Below, one piece after another: positions 52,198-61,311 of a stretch of DNA of 64,000 nucleotides. Every line of letters begins with the position of its first letter. The first letter of the stretch is position 1. Location: positions 1-64,000 of the forward strand of contig DASVDI010000055.1 of NCBI GenBank assembly GCA_036381175.1. Direction: 5' to 3'. The notes under the pieces were generated by a model. The model saw only the letters and a list, made by a program, of their open reading frames with translations, did not search any database and was not told the DNA's origin. The position numbers were made by a program, and so were the translations under genes. Origin of the DNA: JAJUFS01 sp036381175 (GTDB taxonomy: Bacteria > Pseudomonadota > Gammaproteobacteria > Natronospirales > JAJUFS01).

Positions 52198-52663
52198 TGA
52201 CAGCAAGGTGATGGAGTCCGTCACGCTCGACATCCACGCCGTCATGAAGCAACTGCCGCACCGCTATCCGTTCCTGCTGATCGATCGCGTGACGGAATGC
52301 GTGCCGGGCAAGCGCCTGACCGCGCTGAAGAATGTCACCATCAACGAACCGTTCTTTCCAGGACACTTTCCCCACCGCCCCGTCATGCCGGGCGTACTGA
52401 TCCTTGAAGCACTCGCACAGGCGACAGGCCTGCTCGCGTTCGCGACGCTCGGGAGTTCACCGGACGGCAATACGCTTTATTACTTTGTCGGCATCGACAA
52501 GGCACGTTTCAAGAAGCCCGTCGAACCGGGTGATCAACTGATTCTGAACGTGGAACTGCAACGCACCGTCAAAGGTGTGTGGAAATTCAGCGCGGTAGCC
52601 GAAGTCGACGGCAAGCCGGTCACGACGGCAGAACTGATGTGCGCGGCCAGGGAATTCCAGTGA
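52190..52663 (+). CDS. fabZ: 3-hydroxyacyl-ACP dehydratase FabZ
   Basis: Dehydrates hydroxyacyl-ACP in fatty-acid synthesis and competes with LpxA/LpxD for substrate. The 157-residue hot-dog-fold protein has KQLPHRYPFLLIDRV (~17-31) and the active-site FFPGHFPHRPVMPGVLILEALAQ (~58-80; His and Glu present). It overlaps lpxD upstream and the GTG of lpxA downstream. Confidence 0.97.
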   Translation: MSDDSKVMESVTLDIHAVMKQLPHRYPFLLIDRVTECVPGKRLTALKNVTINEPFFPGHFPHRPVMPGVLILEALAQATGLLAFATLGSSPDGNTLYYFVGIDKARFKKPVEPGDQLILNVELQRTVKGVWKFSAVAEVDGKPVTTAELMCAAREFQ

Positions 52664-53442
52664 ACAGCGACCGCGTTCATGCGACTGCCATCATCGATCC
52701 GCGCGCGCAACTCGCCGATGACGTTCGCGTCGGCGCATTTTCGATCATCGGTCCGGACGTCGAAATCGGTGCGGGCACCGAGATCGGCTCGCACGTGACA
52801 GTCGAAGGTCCGACCGTTATCGGTCGCGACAATCGCATCTTCCAGTTCAACGCTATCGGCGCCGCCCCGCAGGACAAGAAATACGCCGGCGAGCCGACAC
52901 AGCTTGTCATCGGCGATCGCAACACCATTCGCGAATTCTGCACGTTCAATCGCGGCACCTCGCAGGACCGCGGCGAAACCACCATCGGCAACGACAACTG
53001 GATCATGGCGTACGTGCACATCGCGCACGATTGCGTGATCGGCGACAACATCATTCTCGCGAACGGCACCACGCTTGCCGGTCACGTATCCGTCGGCGAT
53101 TTCGCCATTCTTGGCGGTTTCACGAAAGTGCACCAGTTCTGCCACATCGGTGCGCACAGTTTTTCCGGCATGGACAGCGGTTTGAACCAGGACCTGCCAC
53201 CGTACGTGACCTGTTCGGGAATGCCGGCGCGGCCCGTTGGTATCAACAGCGAAGGTCTCAAGCGGCGCGCGTTCACATCGGAACAGATTCGCAGCATCAA
53301 GCGCGCCTACAAGATTCTTTATCGCTCGGGCCTGCGGCTTGAAGAAGCACGCGTGCAGCTTGAAGAACTCGCACGCGATAACGCGGAAGTGCAGCCGTTC
53401 GTGGAATTCGTGTCGAAGAGCGAGCGGGGGATTATCAGGTAA
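52660..53442 (+). CDS. lpxA: UDP-N-acetylglucosamine acyltransferase
   Basis: First step of lipid A synthesis. The 260-residue beta-helix protein has the catalytic His region AYVHIAHDCVIGD (~118-130), GGFTKVHQFCHIGAHSFSGM (~148-167), and a helical C terminus (RAYKILYRSGLRLEEA). The GTG at 52660 overlaps the fabZ stop and begins the family N terminus (NSDRVHATAIIDPRA); the longer frame from 52579 is antiframe fabZ. Its TAA lies in the left arm of a 30-bp inverted repeat. Confidence 0.96.
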   Translation: MNSDRVHATAIIDPRAQLADDVRVGAFSIIGPDVEIGAGTEIGSHVTVEGPTVIGRDNRIFQFNAIGAAPQDKKYAGEPTQLVIGDRNTIREFCTFNRGTSQDRGETTIGNDNWIMAYVHIAHDCVIGDNIILANGTTLAGHVSVGDFAILGGFTKVHQFCHIGAHSFSGMDSGLNQDLPPYVTCSGMPARPVGINSEGLKRRAFTSEQIRSIKRAYKILYRSGLRLEEARVQLEELARDNAEVQPFVEFVSKSERGIIR

Positions 53443-53512
53443 GAGGTGAGAAGTGAGAGGTAAGAGGACACCAGTCGCTTTTTCCTCTCACCTCTCACTT
53501 CTCACCTCTCAC
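53439..53512. repeat. 30-bp imperfect inverted repeat between lpxA and lpxB
   Basis: Arm 53439-53468 is the reverse complement of 53483-53512 with two mismatches; the 14-base loop ends in TTTT. The arms are a purine-rich GAGGTGAGAAGTGAGAGG type. It contains the lpxA stop and ends 4 bases before the lpxB ATG, so the hairpin could hold back lpxB translation. Confidence 0.88.
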
Positions 53513-53516
53513 GGAT

Positions 53517-54662
53517 ATGACACTCAATATCGGTATCGTTGCAGGCGAAGCGTCCGGCGACATTCTCGCCGCGGGCCTGCTGCGCGAGTTGCGTGAACGT
53601 CATCCCGGGATGCATGCCGAAGGCGTTGCGGGCCCCGAGATGATCGAAGCCGGTTGCCGTGATCTGTGGCCGCTGGAAAAACTTTCCGTGATGGGTCTCA
53701 TCGAAGTGCTTGCGCACCTGCCGGAGTTGCTGCGCCTGCGGCGCGATGTTGTTACACATTTCTCCGCAACGCGGCCGGATGTTTTCATCGGCGTCGATGC
53801 ACCGGATTTCAATCTCGGGCTGGAAAGCCGCCTCAAGCAACGTGGCATCAAGACCGTTCAATACGTGAGCCCATCAATCTGGGCGTGGCGGCAGGGCAGG
53901 GCCGCGAAGATCGGCCGCGGCACGGATCTCGTGCTGTGCCTGTTTCCCTTCGAACCCGAAATCTATGCGCGCCATGGTGTGAATGCCGTGTTTGTCGGGC
54001 ATCCGCTCGCGGACCTGATTCCGGAATCCGTCGATGCGACGGCGATGCGCGCGTCACTGGACTTGCCTGTCGAAGGAAAGCTGCTGGCACTGTTGCCGGG
54101 CAGTCGCATGAGTGAAGTCAGCCGTCTCGCCGATACTTTTTTCGAGACGGCCGAGTGGCTGCATGAGCGCGACGAAAACGTTCGCTTCGTGATTCCGGCG
54201 GCGACGCCGCGCATTCGCGAACTGCTTGAAAGAAAACTCGCGGGCAGATGCGCGGCGAGCGCGGCTACGATTATCGACGGGCGTTCGCGCGACGTGATGG
54301 CAGCCGCCGACGCCGTGCTGCTTGCATCCGGCACCGCGGCGCTGGAAGCCATGCTGCTGAAACGCCCGATGGTGGTGTCGTACAAAGTGAGCGCGCTGAC
54401 GTATTTCCTGGTGCGCGCGCTGCGATTGCTCAAGCTGCCGTATGTGAGTTTGCCGAACGTGCTTGCGAAGAAAAAAATCGTGCCGGAATGCCTGCAAGGC
54501 GATGCACGACCGGACGTACTCGGGCCGCAGGTGCTGCGCTTGTTGCAGGATGCCGCCGCGCGCGAGTCGCAAACGCGCGTTTTTGGCGAAATTCACGCCA
54601 CGCTTCGCCAGAACGCGAGTGCCCGCGCCGCGGACGCGGTTCTTGAACTGGCCGGTGGTTGA
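53517..54662 (+). CDS. lpxB: Lipid A disaccharide synthase
   Basis: A GT-B glycosyltransferase (family 19) joining UDP-diacylglucosamine with lipid X. The 381-residue protein has IGIVAGEASGDILAAGLL (~3-20), FIGVDAPDFNLGLESRLK (~83-100), VSPSIWAWRQGRA (~115-127) and LASGTAALEAMLLKRPMVV (~264-282). The usual SD is replaced by the end of the inverted repeat (CTCTCACGGAT), so translation may be weak or coupled. Confidence 0.96.
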   Translation: MTLNIGIVAGEASGDILAAGLLRELRERHPGMHAEGVAGPEMIEAGCRDLWPLEKLSVMGLIEVLAHLPELLRLRRDVVTHFSATRPDVFIGVDAPDFNLGLESRLKQRGIKTVQYVSPSIWAWRQGRAAKIGRGTDLVLCLFPFEPEIYARHGVNAVFVGHPLADLIPESVDATAMRASLDLPVEGKLLALLPGSRMSEVSRLADTFFETAEWLHERDENVRFVIPAATPRIRELLERKLAGRCAASAATIIDGRSRDVMAAADAVLLASGTAALEAMLLKRPMVVSYKVSALTYFLVRALRLLKLPYVSLPNVLAKKKIVPECLQGDARPDVLGPQVLRLLQDAAARESQTRVFGEIHATLRQNASARAADAVLELAGG

Positions 54663-54726
54663 AGCTCCCGCTTCACAATACAATCGAGACCAGAAGAACG
54701 TTTCAGATAATTGGGGGCGCAACGAC

Positions 54727-55338
54727 GTGACGGGACAATCCGAACTCGGTTTTCTTGACGGACTGACCCACATCGCCGGCGTCGATGAAGTCGGTCGCGG
54801 TCCGCTGGCAGGTCCCGTCGTTGCCGCCGCGGTGATTCTCGATCCTTCGCGCCCGGTGGAAGGCTTGCGCGATTCAAAGCAACTTTCTCCGGCGCGCCGC
54901 GAAGAACTTTCAGTCATCCTGAAAGAATGCGTGCACGCCTGGGCCATTGGTTTCTGCACGCCTGCGGAAATAGACGAACACAACATCCTGCAGGCATCCA
55001 TGCTTGCGATGCGGCGCGCCATCGAGGCGTTGCAGATCACGCCACAGTTCGTGCAGGTTGATGGCAACCGTTGTCCCGAGATCAGGATTCCATCGGAAGC
55101 GATTATTGGCGGCGACGATTGCGTCCCGTGCATCAGTGCGGCGTCGATCATTGCGAAGGTTTATCGCGATGCGGAAATGGTTCGCCTGCATGAACAATTC
55201 CCCATGTATGGATTCGATCGCAACAAGGGTTATCCCACGTCCGAACATCTTGCCGCGCTCGATGAACACGGCGCGACGATTGTGCATCGGCGCAGTTTCG
55301 CGCCGGTGAGAAACTGCCTCGCCAGGGCTGCCTTGTGA
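54727..55338 (+). CDS. rnhB: Ribonuclease HII
   Basis: Removes RNA from RNA-DNA hybrids and misincorporated ribonucleotides. The 203-residue protein has the catalytic GVDEVGRGPLAGPVVAAAV (Asp and Glu, ~18-36), DSKQLSP, VQVDGNRCP and ASIIAKVYRD (last acidic residue). GTG 54727 is chosen because the family N terminus follows and TTGGGGG lies ~12 bases upstream. Its stop overlaps the dnaE GTG. Confidence 0.94.
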   Translation: MTGQSELGFLDGLTHIAGVDEVGRGPLAGPVVAAAVILDPSRPVEGLRDSKQLSPARREELSVILKECVHAWAIGFCTPAEIDEHNILQASMLAMRRAIEALQITPQFVQVDGNRCPEIRIPSEAIIGGDDCVPCISAASIIAKVYRDAEMVRLHEQFPMYGFDRNKGYPTSEHLAALDEHGATIVHRRSFAPVRNCLARAAL

Positions 55339-58300
55339 GCGAAACGTTCGTTCATCTGCGCGTGCACACCGAGTACTCGCTCGTCGACAGCGTGGTGCGC
55401 GTCAAGCCGTTGATTGACGCGGTTGCGGACGCGCGCATGCCCGCGGTTGCACTCACCGATCACGGCAATCTTTTCGCGATGGTGAAGTTCTATCGCGCCG
55501 CATTGGCAAAAGGCGTGCAACCCTTGCTCGGTTGCGACGTGCTGTTGTCGGCGCCGGAGCCGAACGATTCGCCTTCCACACTCGCGCTGATCTGCCAGAA
55601 CGACACCGGCTACCGGAATCTTTCCGCGTTGATGACGCGCAGTTATCGTGAAGGACAGGAGCGCGGCGTACCCATCGTGCGGCGCGAATGGCTGCACGGA
55701 CACACGGAAGGCTTGATCGCGATCTCCGTTTGTCGCGACGGCGAGATTGCGCGCGCATTGCTGGCGGGCCGCGAACCGCTCGCCGATGAATTGTTGCACC
55801 AGTGGCTCGGGTGGTTCGGCGATCGTTTCTACCTGGAGTTGCAACGCACCGGGCGCGAGAACGAAGAAGCCTGCAACGCCGCCATGGTAAAACTCGCGGC
55901 AAGACGCGGCGTTCCCGTCGTCGCGACCAACGATGTTCGTTTCATCGACAAGCAGGATTTCGAAGCGCACGAAACGCGCGTCTGCATTCACGATGGCCGC
56001 GTGCTCAACGATCCGCGCCGGCCGCGGCGTTACAGCGAAGAGCAATACCTGAAATCGCCTGAGCAGATGTGCGAGCTGTTCTCGGATGTTCCCGAGGCGA
56101 TCGAGAATGCTTCGAACATCGCGCGGCGTTGTGGTCTGCAACTGCGGCTTGGCGAATATTTCCTGCCGGATTTTCCCGTTCCGGAAGGCCACACTATTGA
56201 AAGCTGGCTGCGCGAAAAATCGCGCGAAGGGCTCGAGACGCGCCTGGAAAAACTGCTGGACCGCAACACGCCTGATTATGCGGAAAAGCGCAAGGTGTAC
56301 GAGGAACGCCTTGCAATCGAACTCGATGTGATCCTGCAGATGGGTTTTCCGGGATACTTTCTCATCGTCGCTGACTTCATCGAGTGGGCGAAGAAGAATG
56401 ATGTTCCCGTTGGACCTGGTCGCGGTTCCGGCGCAGGTTCACTCGTTGCTTACGCACTCGGCATCACCGATCTCGATCCGCTCGCCTACGATCTTCTTTT
56501 CGAACGCTTTCTCAATCCCGAACGCGTGTCCATGCCGGACTTCGACGTGGATTTCTGCATGGAAGGGCGCGACCGCGTCATCGACTACGTTGCGGAAAAA
56601 TACGGTCGCGACCAGGTGTCGCAGATCATCACCTACGGTTCCATGGCAGCGCGCGCGGTGGTGCGCGATGTCGGCCGCGTGCTCGGTCATCCCTACGGTT
56701 TTGTCGATCGCATCGCCAAGCTGATTCCTTTCGAAATCGGCATGACGCTGGATGCAGCGTTGAAAGATGAAAGCAGCGAACTCGCGCAGGCGTACAACGA
56801 CGACGAGGAGATCAAGGATCTCATTGATCGCGCGCGGCAGCTTGAAGGTCTCGCGCGCAATGCGGGCAAGCATGCCGGCGGCGTGGTGATCGCGCCGACG
56901 GCGCTGTCGGAATTCACACCGCTTTACTGCGAACAGGGTTCCGAAAGCACCGTCACGCAACTCGACAAGGATGATGTCGAATCCGTTGGTCTCGTGAAGT
57001 TCGACTTCCTGGGCTTGCGAACGCTCACCATCATCGACTGGGCCGTCGACAACATCGATGCGATTCGAAAGGCGCGCAACGAGGAGCCGCTCGACATCAC
57101 GTCCATTCCCATGGACGACAAGCCGACATTCGACCTGCTGAAACGTTACGAATCCACCGCCGTGTTCCAGCTGGAATCGCGCGGCATGAAAGATCTCATT
57201 CGCCGCCTGAAGCCCGACAGTTTCGAGGACATCATCGCGCTCGTCGCGCTGTTCCGTCCCGGTCCGTTGCAATCGGGCATGGTGGATGACTTCATCAACC
57301 GCAAGCACGGGCGCCAGAAAGTCGAGTATCCGCATCCGGATCTCGAAACCATTTTGAAGCCGACCTACGGCGTGATCCTTTACCAGGAACAGGTGATGCA
57401 GATCGCGCAGGTGCTGGGCGGCTACACGCTCGGCGGCGCCGATCTCCTGCGCCGCGCGATGGGCAAGAAGAAGCCGGAAGAAATGGCGAAACAGCGCAGC
57501 ATCTTTCAGGAGGGCGCGGCGAAGAAAGGTGTCGAGCCGAGAACGGCAGAATACATTTTCGATTTGATGGAAAAGTTCGCGGGTTACGGTTTCAACAAAT
57601 CGCATTCCGCGGCGTACGCCTTGCTGTCGTACCAGACCGCATGGCTGAAAGCGCATTATCCGTCAGCGTTCATGGCGGCCGTGCTGTCGTCGGACATGGA
57701 TCACACCGACAAGGTCGTGCTGTTCATCGACGAATGCCAGCGCATGGAACTGGAAATCCTGCCGCCGGACGTGAACGAATCCGTGTACGCATTCACCGTT
57801 CACAGCGATACCGCGATTCGCTACGGCCTTGGCGCGGTGAAGGGCGTGGGCCGCGGCGTGATCGACAACATCGTCGAGATGCGCGAGGCCGACGGACGAT
57901 TCACGGACCTTGATGATTTCTGCCGGCGCGTCGATCTCGGCAAGCTGAACCGCCGCACAATGGAAGCCCTGATTCGTGCAGGTGCGCTCGACGGCCTCGG
58001 GCCGAATCGCGCGAGCCTCATGGCATACCTGCCGACGGCCTTGCAGGCGGCGGACCAGGCGAGCCGCAACATCGATGCGGGCCAGGACGACATGTTCGGC
58101 GTCGCCGCCAACCCGGCATCGGCAGCAATCGTTCCGGTTCCCGAATTGCCCGACTGGAGCGAGGAGGAACGTCTCGCCGGCGAACGCGAAACACTGGGCC
58201 TGTTTCTCTCCGGTCATCCCATCGATCGCTTCGAATCCGAACTCAAACATCTCGTCACCGGTCGGCTGGGCGAACTTGCCGGGCAGGAAGCGCCGGTCAG

Positions 58301-58859
58301 CGAGGATGGCGAGCGGCGCTATTCGCAGGCGAGGGTGGTCACGGTCGCGGGTCTCGTACTGGACATTCGCCGTCGCGGCGGGCGCGTTTCCGTGACGCTG
58401 GATGACCGTACCGGGCGTCTCGAGGCGACGTTTTTCGAGGATTCCTGGAACCGTTTCGGACATTTGCTGAGCAAGGACACGGTCGTTCTCGTCGAGGGCA
58501 AGCTGTCCTTCGATGAGTTCATCAACGGCTGGAAAGTCACGGCGCGGAACGTTACGGGAATAGACGATGCGCGCGCCAATGCCGTGCGGCGCGTGGATAT
58601 CACCTGGACCGCCGATGACCGCGACGAAGAACGCCGCGCGGCGTTGCAGGCCTTGTTGGGCGCGCACCGCGGTACGTGTCCCGTCTGGATTCGCTATGCG
58701 GGCGCCTCGGCTGGCGGCGTGCTGAAACTGGGCGAGAACTGGCGCGTGGCGCCGACTGATGCACTGGTCCGCGGATTGCAGGATCTGTTCGGCCGGGATG
58801 CCGTCGCGCTCATCTACAATCCGGCGCGGTCTGAAAGTCAGCAGTTCGAGGTCGCATAA
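55335..58859 (+). CDS. dnaE: DNA polymerase III alpha subunit
   Basis: The replicative polymerase, 1174 residues. It has a PHP domain (~1-280, FVHLRVHTEYSLVDS), palm with the catalytic triad in SMPDFDVDFCMEGRDRVI (~395-412), fingers, the tandem HhH domain, and an OB fold (~985-1070, VVTVAGLVLDIRRRGGR). It starts with GTG overlapping rnhB, matching the lpxB-rnhB-dnaE order of Gammaproteobacteria. Confidence 0.97.
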   Translation: MSETFVHLRVHTEYSLVDSVVRVKPLIDAVADARMPAVALTDHGNLFAMVKFYRAALAKGVQPLLGCDVLLSAPEPNDSPSTLALICQNDTGYRNLSALMTRSYREGQERGVPIVRREWLHGHTEGLIAISVCRDGEIARALLAGREPLADELLHQWLGWFGDRFYLELQRTGRENEEACNAAMVKLAARRGVPVVATNDVRFIDKQDFEAHETRVCIHDGRVLNDPRRPRRYSEEQYLKSPEQMCELFSDVPEAIENASNIARRCGLQLRLGEYFLPDFPVPEGHTIESWLREKSREGLETRLEKLLDRNTPDYAEKRKVYEERLAIELDVILQMGFPGYFLIVADFIEWAKKNDVPVGPGRGSGAGSLVAYALGITDLDPLAYDLLFERFLNPERVSMPDFDVDFCMEGRDRVIDYVAEKYGRDQVSQIITYGSMAARAVVRDVGRVLGHPYGFVDRIAKLIPFEIGMTLDAALKDESSELAQAYNDDEEIKDLIDRARQLEGLARNAGKHAGGVVIAPTALSEFTPLYCEQGSESTVTQLDKDDVESVGLVKFDFLGLRTLTIIDWAVDNIDAIRKARNEEPLDITSIPMDDKPTFDLLKRYESTAVFQLESRGMKDLIRRLKPDSFEDIIALVALFRPGPLQSGMVDDFINRKHGRQKVEYPHPDLETILKPTYGVILYQEQVMQIAQVLGGYTLGGADLLRRAMGKKKPEEMAKQRSIFQEGAAKKGVEPRTAEYIFDLMEKFAGYGFNKSHSAAYALLSYQTAWLKAHYPSAFMAAVLSSDMDHTDKVVLFIDECQRMELEILPPDVNESVYAFTVHSDTAIRYGLGAVKGVGRGVIDNIVEMREADGRFTDLDDFCRRVDLGKLNRRTMEALIRAGALDGLGPNRASLMAYLPTALQAADQASRNIDAGQDDMFGVAANPASAAIVPVPELPDWSEEERLAGERETLGLFLSGHPIDRFESELKHLVTGRLGELAGQEAPVSEDGERRYSQARVVTVAGLVLDIRRRGGRVSVTLDDRTGRLEATFFEDSWNRFGHLLSKDTVVLVEGKLSFDEFINGWKVTARNVTGIDDARANAVRRVDITWTADDRDEERRAALQALLGAHRGTCPVWIRYAGASAGGVLKLGENWRVAPTDALVRGLQDLFGRDAVALIYNPARSESQQFEVA

Positions 58860-58874
58860 GCGGGCGGGCGAACT

Positions 58875-58883
58875 TGTTATACT
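58875..58883 (+). promoter_or_regulatory. Extended -10 promoter of accA
   Basis: TG-T-TATACT is an extended -10 (TGnTATAAT type) in the dnaE-accA gap, 50 bases before the accA ATG. No -35 is obvious, as expected for the extended class. Confidence 0.6.
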
Positions 58884-58933
58884 CTGGCGCCAGAATGACA
58901 AAACCTTTGAAGCTTTACGGATCCTGACCTCGA

Positions 58934-59896
58934 ATGAACCTCAATTTCCTCGATTTCGAACAACCCATCGCCGAACTTGAAGCCAAGATCGAAGAGCTGC
59001 GCTTCGTGGGCGACGACTCGGCCGTGAACATCACCGAGGAAATTTCGCGCTTGCAGGCGAAGAGCCGCAACCTCACGGAATCGATTTTCGCGAACCTTTC
59101 GTCCTGGCAGGTCGCCCAGCTCGCGCGGCATCCGCAGCGCCCCTTCACGCTGGATTACATCGACCGGCTGTTCACCGATTTCCAGGAACTGCACGGTGAT
59201 CGCGCCTTCGCGGACGACCCGGCGCTCGTCGGCGGGCTCGCCCGGCTCGACGGCCGGCCGGTCATGGTCATCGGTCAGCAGAAGGGCCGCGATACGAAGG
59301 AAAAGCTGCGCCGCAACTTCGGCATGCCGCGGCCCGAGGGTTATCGAAAGGCGCTGCGCCTGATGAAAATGGCCGAACGGTTCCGCCTGCCTGTGCTCAC
59401 CTTTATCGACACGCCCGGCGCGTATCCTGGCGTTGGTGCCGAGGAGCGCGGCCAGTCCGAGGCCATCGCGCGGAATCTTTTTGAAATGGCCGCGCTTCGC
59501 GTGCCAATCGTCTGCACGGTGATCGGCGAGGGCGGTTCCGGCGGCGCGCTGGCCATCGGCGTCGGCGACAAGGTCAGCATGCTTCAGTACAGCATTTATT
59601 CCGTGATTTCGCCGGAAGGCTGCGCTTCCATTCTCTGGAAAAGCGCGGAAAAGGCGCCGGACGCCGCCGAGGCGATGGGCGTCACGGCCGAAAAGCTCAA
59701 GAAACTCGGTCTGATCGATCACATCCACGCCGAGCCGCTGGGCGGCGCGCACCGCGATCCCGACGCCATGGCCGCTACCATCAAGCGCGCCCTCGGCGAC
59801 ACCCTGATGCAACTCGACAAGTTCTCGACCGACGAACTGCTTGAGAAGCGCTACCAGCGTCTGATGTCGTACGGTCGCTTCGAAGAATCAGCATAA
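58934..59896 (+). CDS. accA: Acetyl-CoA carboxylase carboxyltransferase alpha subunit
   Basis: Works with AccD to move CO2 from carboxybiotin to acetyl-CoA, the first step of fatty-acid synthesis. The 320-residue protein has LNFLDFEQPIAELEAKIEEL at the start, HRDRAFADDPALVGG-like region at ~95, FIDTPGAYPGVGAEERGQSEAIARN (~155-179) and GEGGSGGALAIGVGD (~197-211), the crotonase-fold oxyanion segments. tilS follows after 4 bases. Confidence 0.97.
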   Translation: MNLNFLDFEQPIAELEAKIEELRFVGDDSAVNITEEISRLQAKSRNLTESIFANLSSWQVAQLARHPQRPFTLDYIDRLFTDFQELHGDRAFADDPALVGGLARLDGRPVMVIGQQKGRDTKEKLRRNFGMPRPEGYRKALRLMKMAERFRLPVLTFIDTPGAYPGVGAEERGQSEAIARNLFEMAALRVPIVCTVIGEGGSGGALAIGVGDKVSMLQYSIYSVISPEGCASILWKSAEKAPDAAEAMGVTAEKLKKLGLIDHIHAEPLGGAHRDPDAMAATIKRALGDTLMQLDKFSTDELLEKRYQRLMSYGRFEESA

Positions 59897-59900
59897 CGCC

Positions 59901-61217
59901 TTGGAATTCACACCGGACGCTCTGCTTCGGAAACTTGAACTGCCAGCGGCAGCGCGCCGCCTCTGGGTCGCCTTCTCCGGCGGCCTTGATTCCACGGTTC
60001 TCCTGCATGCATTCGCCGCGCGGCGCGACGTTTTGCCTGCGCCGCTCAATGCTGTCCACGTCGATCACAACCTCAATCCGGAATCGCCACGCTGGGCAGA
60101 TCGCTGCCAGGCGGTCTGCGACGCGCTGGACGTGCCACTGGAACGATTCGCGGTGATCGTGGATTCCGCTCCCGGCGCGAGTGTCGAAGCCGCTGCGCGA
60201 GACGCGCGCTATGAAGTTTTTCGCCAGTTGCTTGCGCCGGACGAAATCCTGCTGACCGCGCAACACCAGGACGACCAGCTCGAAACCTTCCTGCTGCAGG
60301 CGCTGCGCGGTGCCGGCCCGCACGGACTCGCGGCCATGCCGCGCTTGGCGCGTCTCGGGCAGGGCTGGCTGCTGCGGCCGCTGCTGGACTGGCCGAGGGC
60401 GGCACTGGAAGACTGGGCGGGCGCGCAAGGTCTCGCGTGGCAGGACGATCCGAGCAACGCGGATGATCGTTTTGATCGCAATTACCTTCGCCGGCAGATC
60501 TTGCCGCTCCTGAAGGTGCGCTGGCCTTCGGCCGCACAAACCGTATCGCGCAGCGCGCGGCACAGTGCGGATGCCGCGGAACTCGCCGACGAACTGGCGG
60601 CGATCGACCTTTCCGCCTCCGGCCATTGCGACGATGGCGGCATTCTCCGCGTGAGCGCGCTTCTCCGGCTGGACCTTCCGCGCCGCCGCAACGTGCTGCG
60701 CCACTGGCTGGACTGGCTGGGATTCCCGCGGCCCTCCGAGAAGAAACTCGAACACATTCTTTCTGACGTGCTGGAAGCGGCGCCGGACACCGAGCCGTGC
60801 GTGGACTGGGCGGATATTGCAGTGCGCCGTTACCGCGACGGCCTGTTTGCCGCGCGCGCGATTCCGAAGCCACGAGCCGGAAGCTGGCAAGGCGATGTCT
60901 TCGAACTCGGTGAAGGCTGGGGCCGCTTGCGACGCGAGAAAACCGCCGAGGCCGGGCTTCCGGATGGCATCACAGTGGAGGTCCGCTTTCGCGAAGGCGG
61001 CGAGAAAATCCGTCCGCTGGGCCGCGATCATCATCACGATCTCCGGAAGCTTTTCCAGGAAGCGGGCGTTTTGCCATGGCGCCGTGACGCAATGCCGCTG
61101 ATTTATGTCGACAACACGTTCGCGGCCGTCGGCAATCTCTGGGTGAACGCCGATATCGCGCAAACACCGGGATGGCGCGTTGCCTGGGAGGATTCACCGC
61201 GCGTGATCGCGCCATAA
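59901..61217 (+). CDS. tilS: tRNA(Ile)-lysidine synthetase
   Basis: Changes C34 of tRNA-Ile(CAU) to lysidine so it reads AUA. The 438-residue protein has the PP-loop SGGLDSTVLLHA (~29-40), VHVDHNLNPES (~52-62), TAQHQDDQLETFLLQALRGAG (~121-141) and C-terminal TilS domains (~355-430, GGEKIRPLGRDHHHDLRKLFQ). It starts with TTG 59901, 4 bases after accA; this is the first codon that gives the family N terminus. Confidence 0.94.
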   Translation: MEFTPDALLRKLELPAAARRLWVAFSGGLDSTVLLHAFAARRDVLPAPLNAVHVDHNLNPESPRWADRCQAVCDALDVPLERFAVIVDSAPGASVEAAARDARYEVFRQLLAPDEILLTAQHQDDQLETFLLQALRGAGPHGLAAMPRLARLGQGWLLRPLLDWPRAALEDWAGAQGLAWQDDPSNADDRFDRNYLRRQILPLLKVRWPSAAQTVSRSARHSADAAELADELAAIDLSASGHCDDGGILRVSALLRLDLPRRRNVLRHWLDWLGFPRPSEKKLEHILSDVLEAAPDTEPCVDWADIAVRRYRDGLFAARAIPKPRAGSWQGDVFELGEGWGRLRREKTAEAGLPDGITVEVRFREGGEKIRPLGRDHHHDLRKLFQEAGVLPWRRDAMPLIYVDNTFAAVGNLWVNADIAQTPGWRVAWEDSPRVIAP

Positions 61218-61230
61218 GCGTCTTTTGTCA

Positions 61231-61259
61231 TTGAGGGAAGAGCCCCGTTCCGGTAAGAT
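61231..61259 (+). promoter_or_regulatory. Candidate promoter of pyrG-kdsA
   Basis: TTGAGG (61231-61236) and TAAGAT (61254-61259) with a 17-base spacer, 52 bases before the pyrG ATG. Motif match only. Confidence 0.55.
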
Positions 61260-61311
61260 TTGCTTCCGATTCGCGGCCAGCCGGGTCGCGTCCCTCGAAT
61301 CGGAAATCCGC

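Noticed and set aside
54463..54726. Longer rnhB start at 54463 inside lpxB
   Set aside because: The added residues overlap lpxB in another frame and do not resemble RNase HII; GTG 54727 fits the family.
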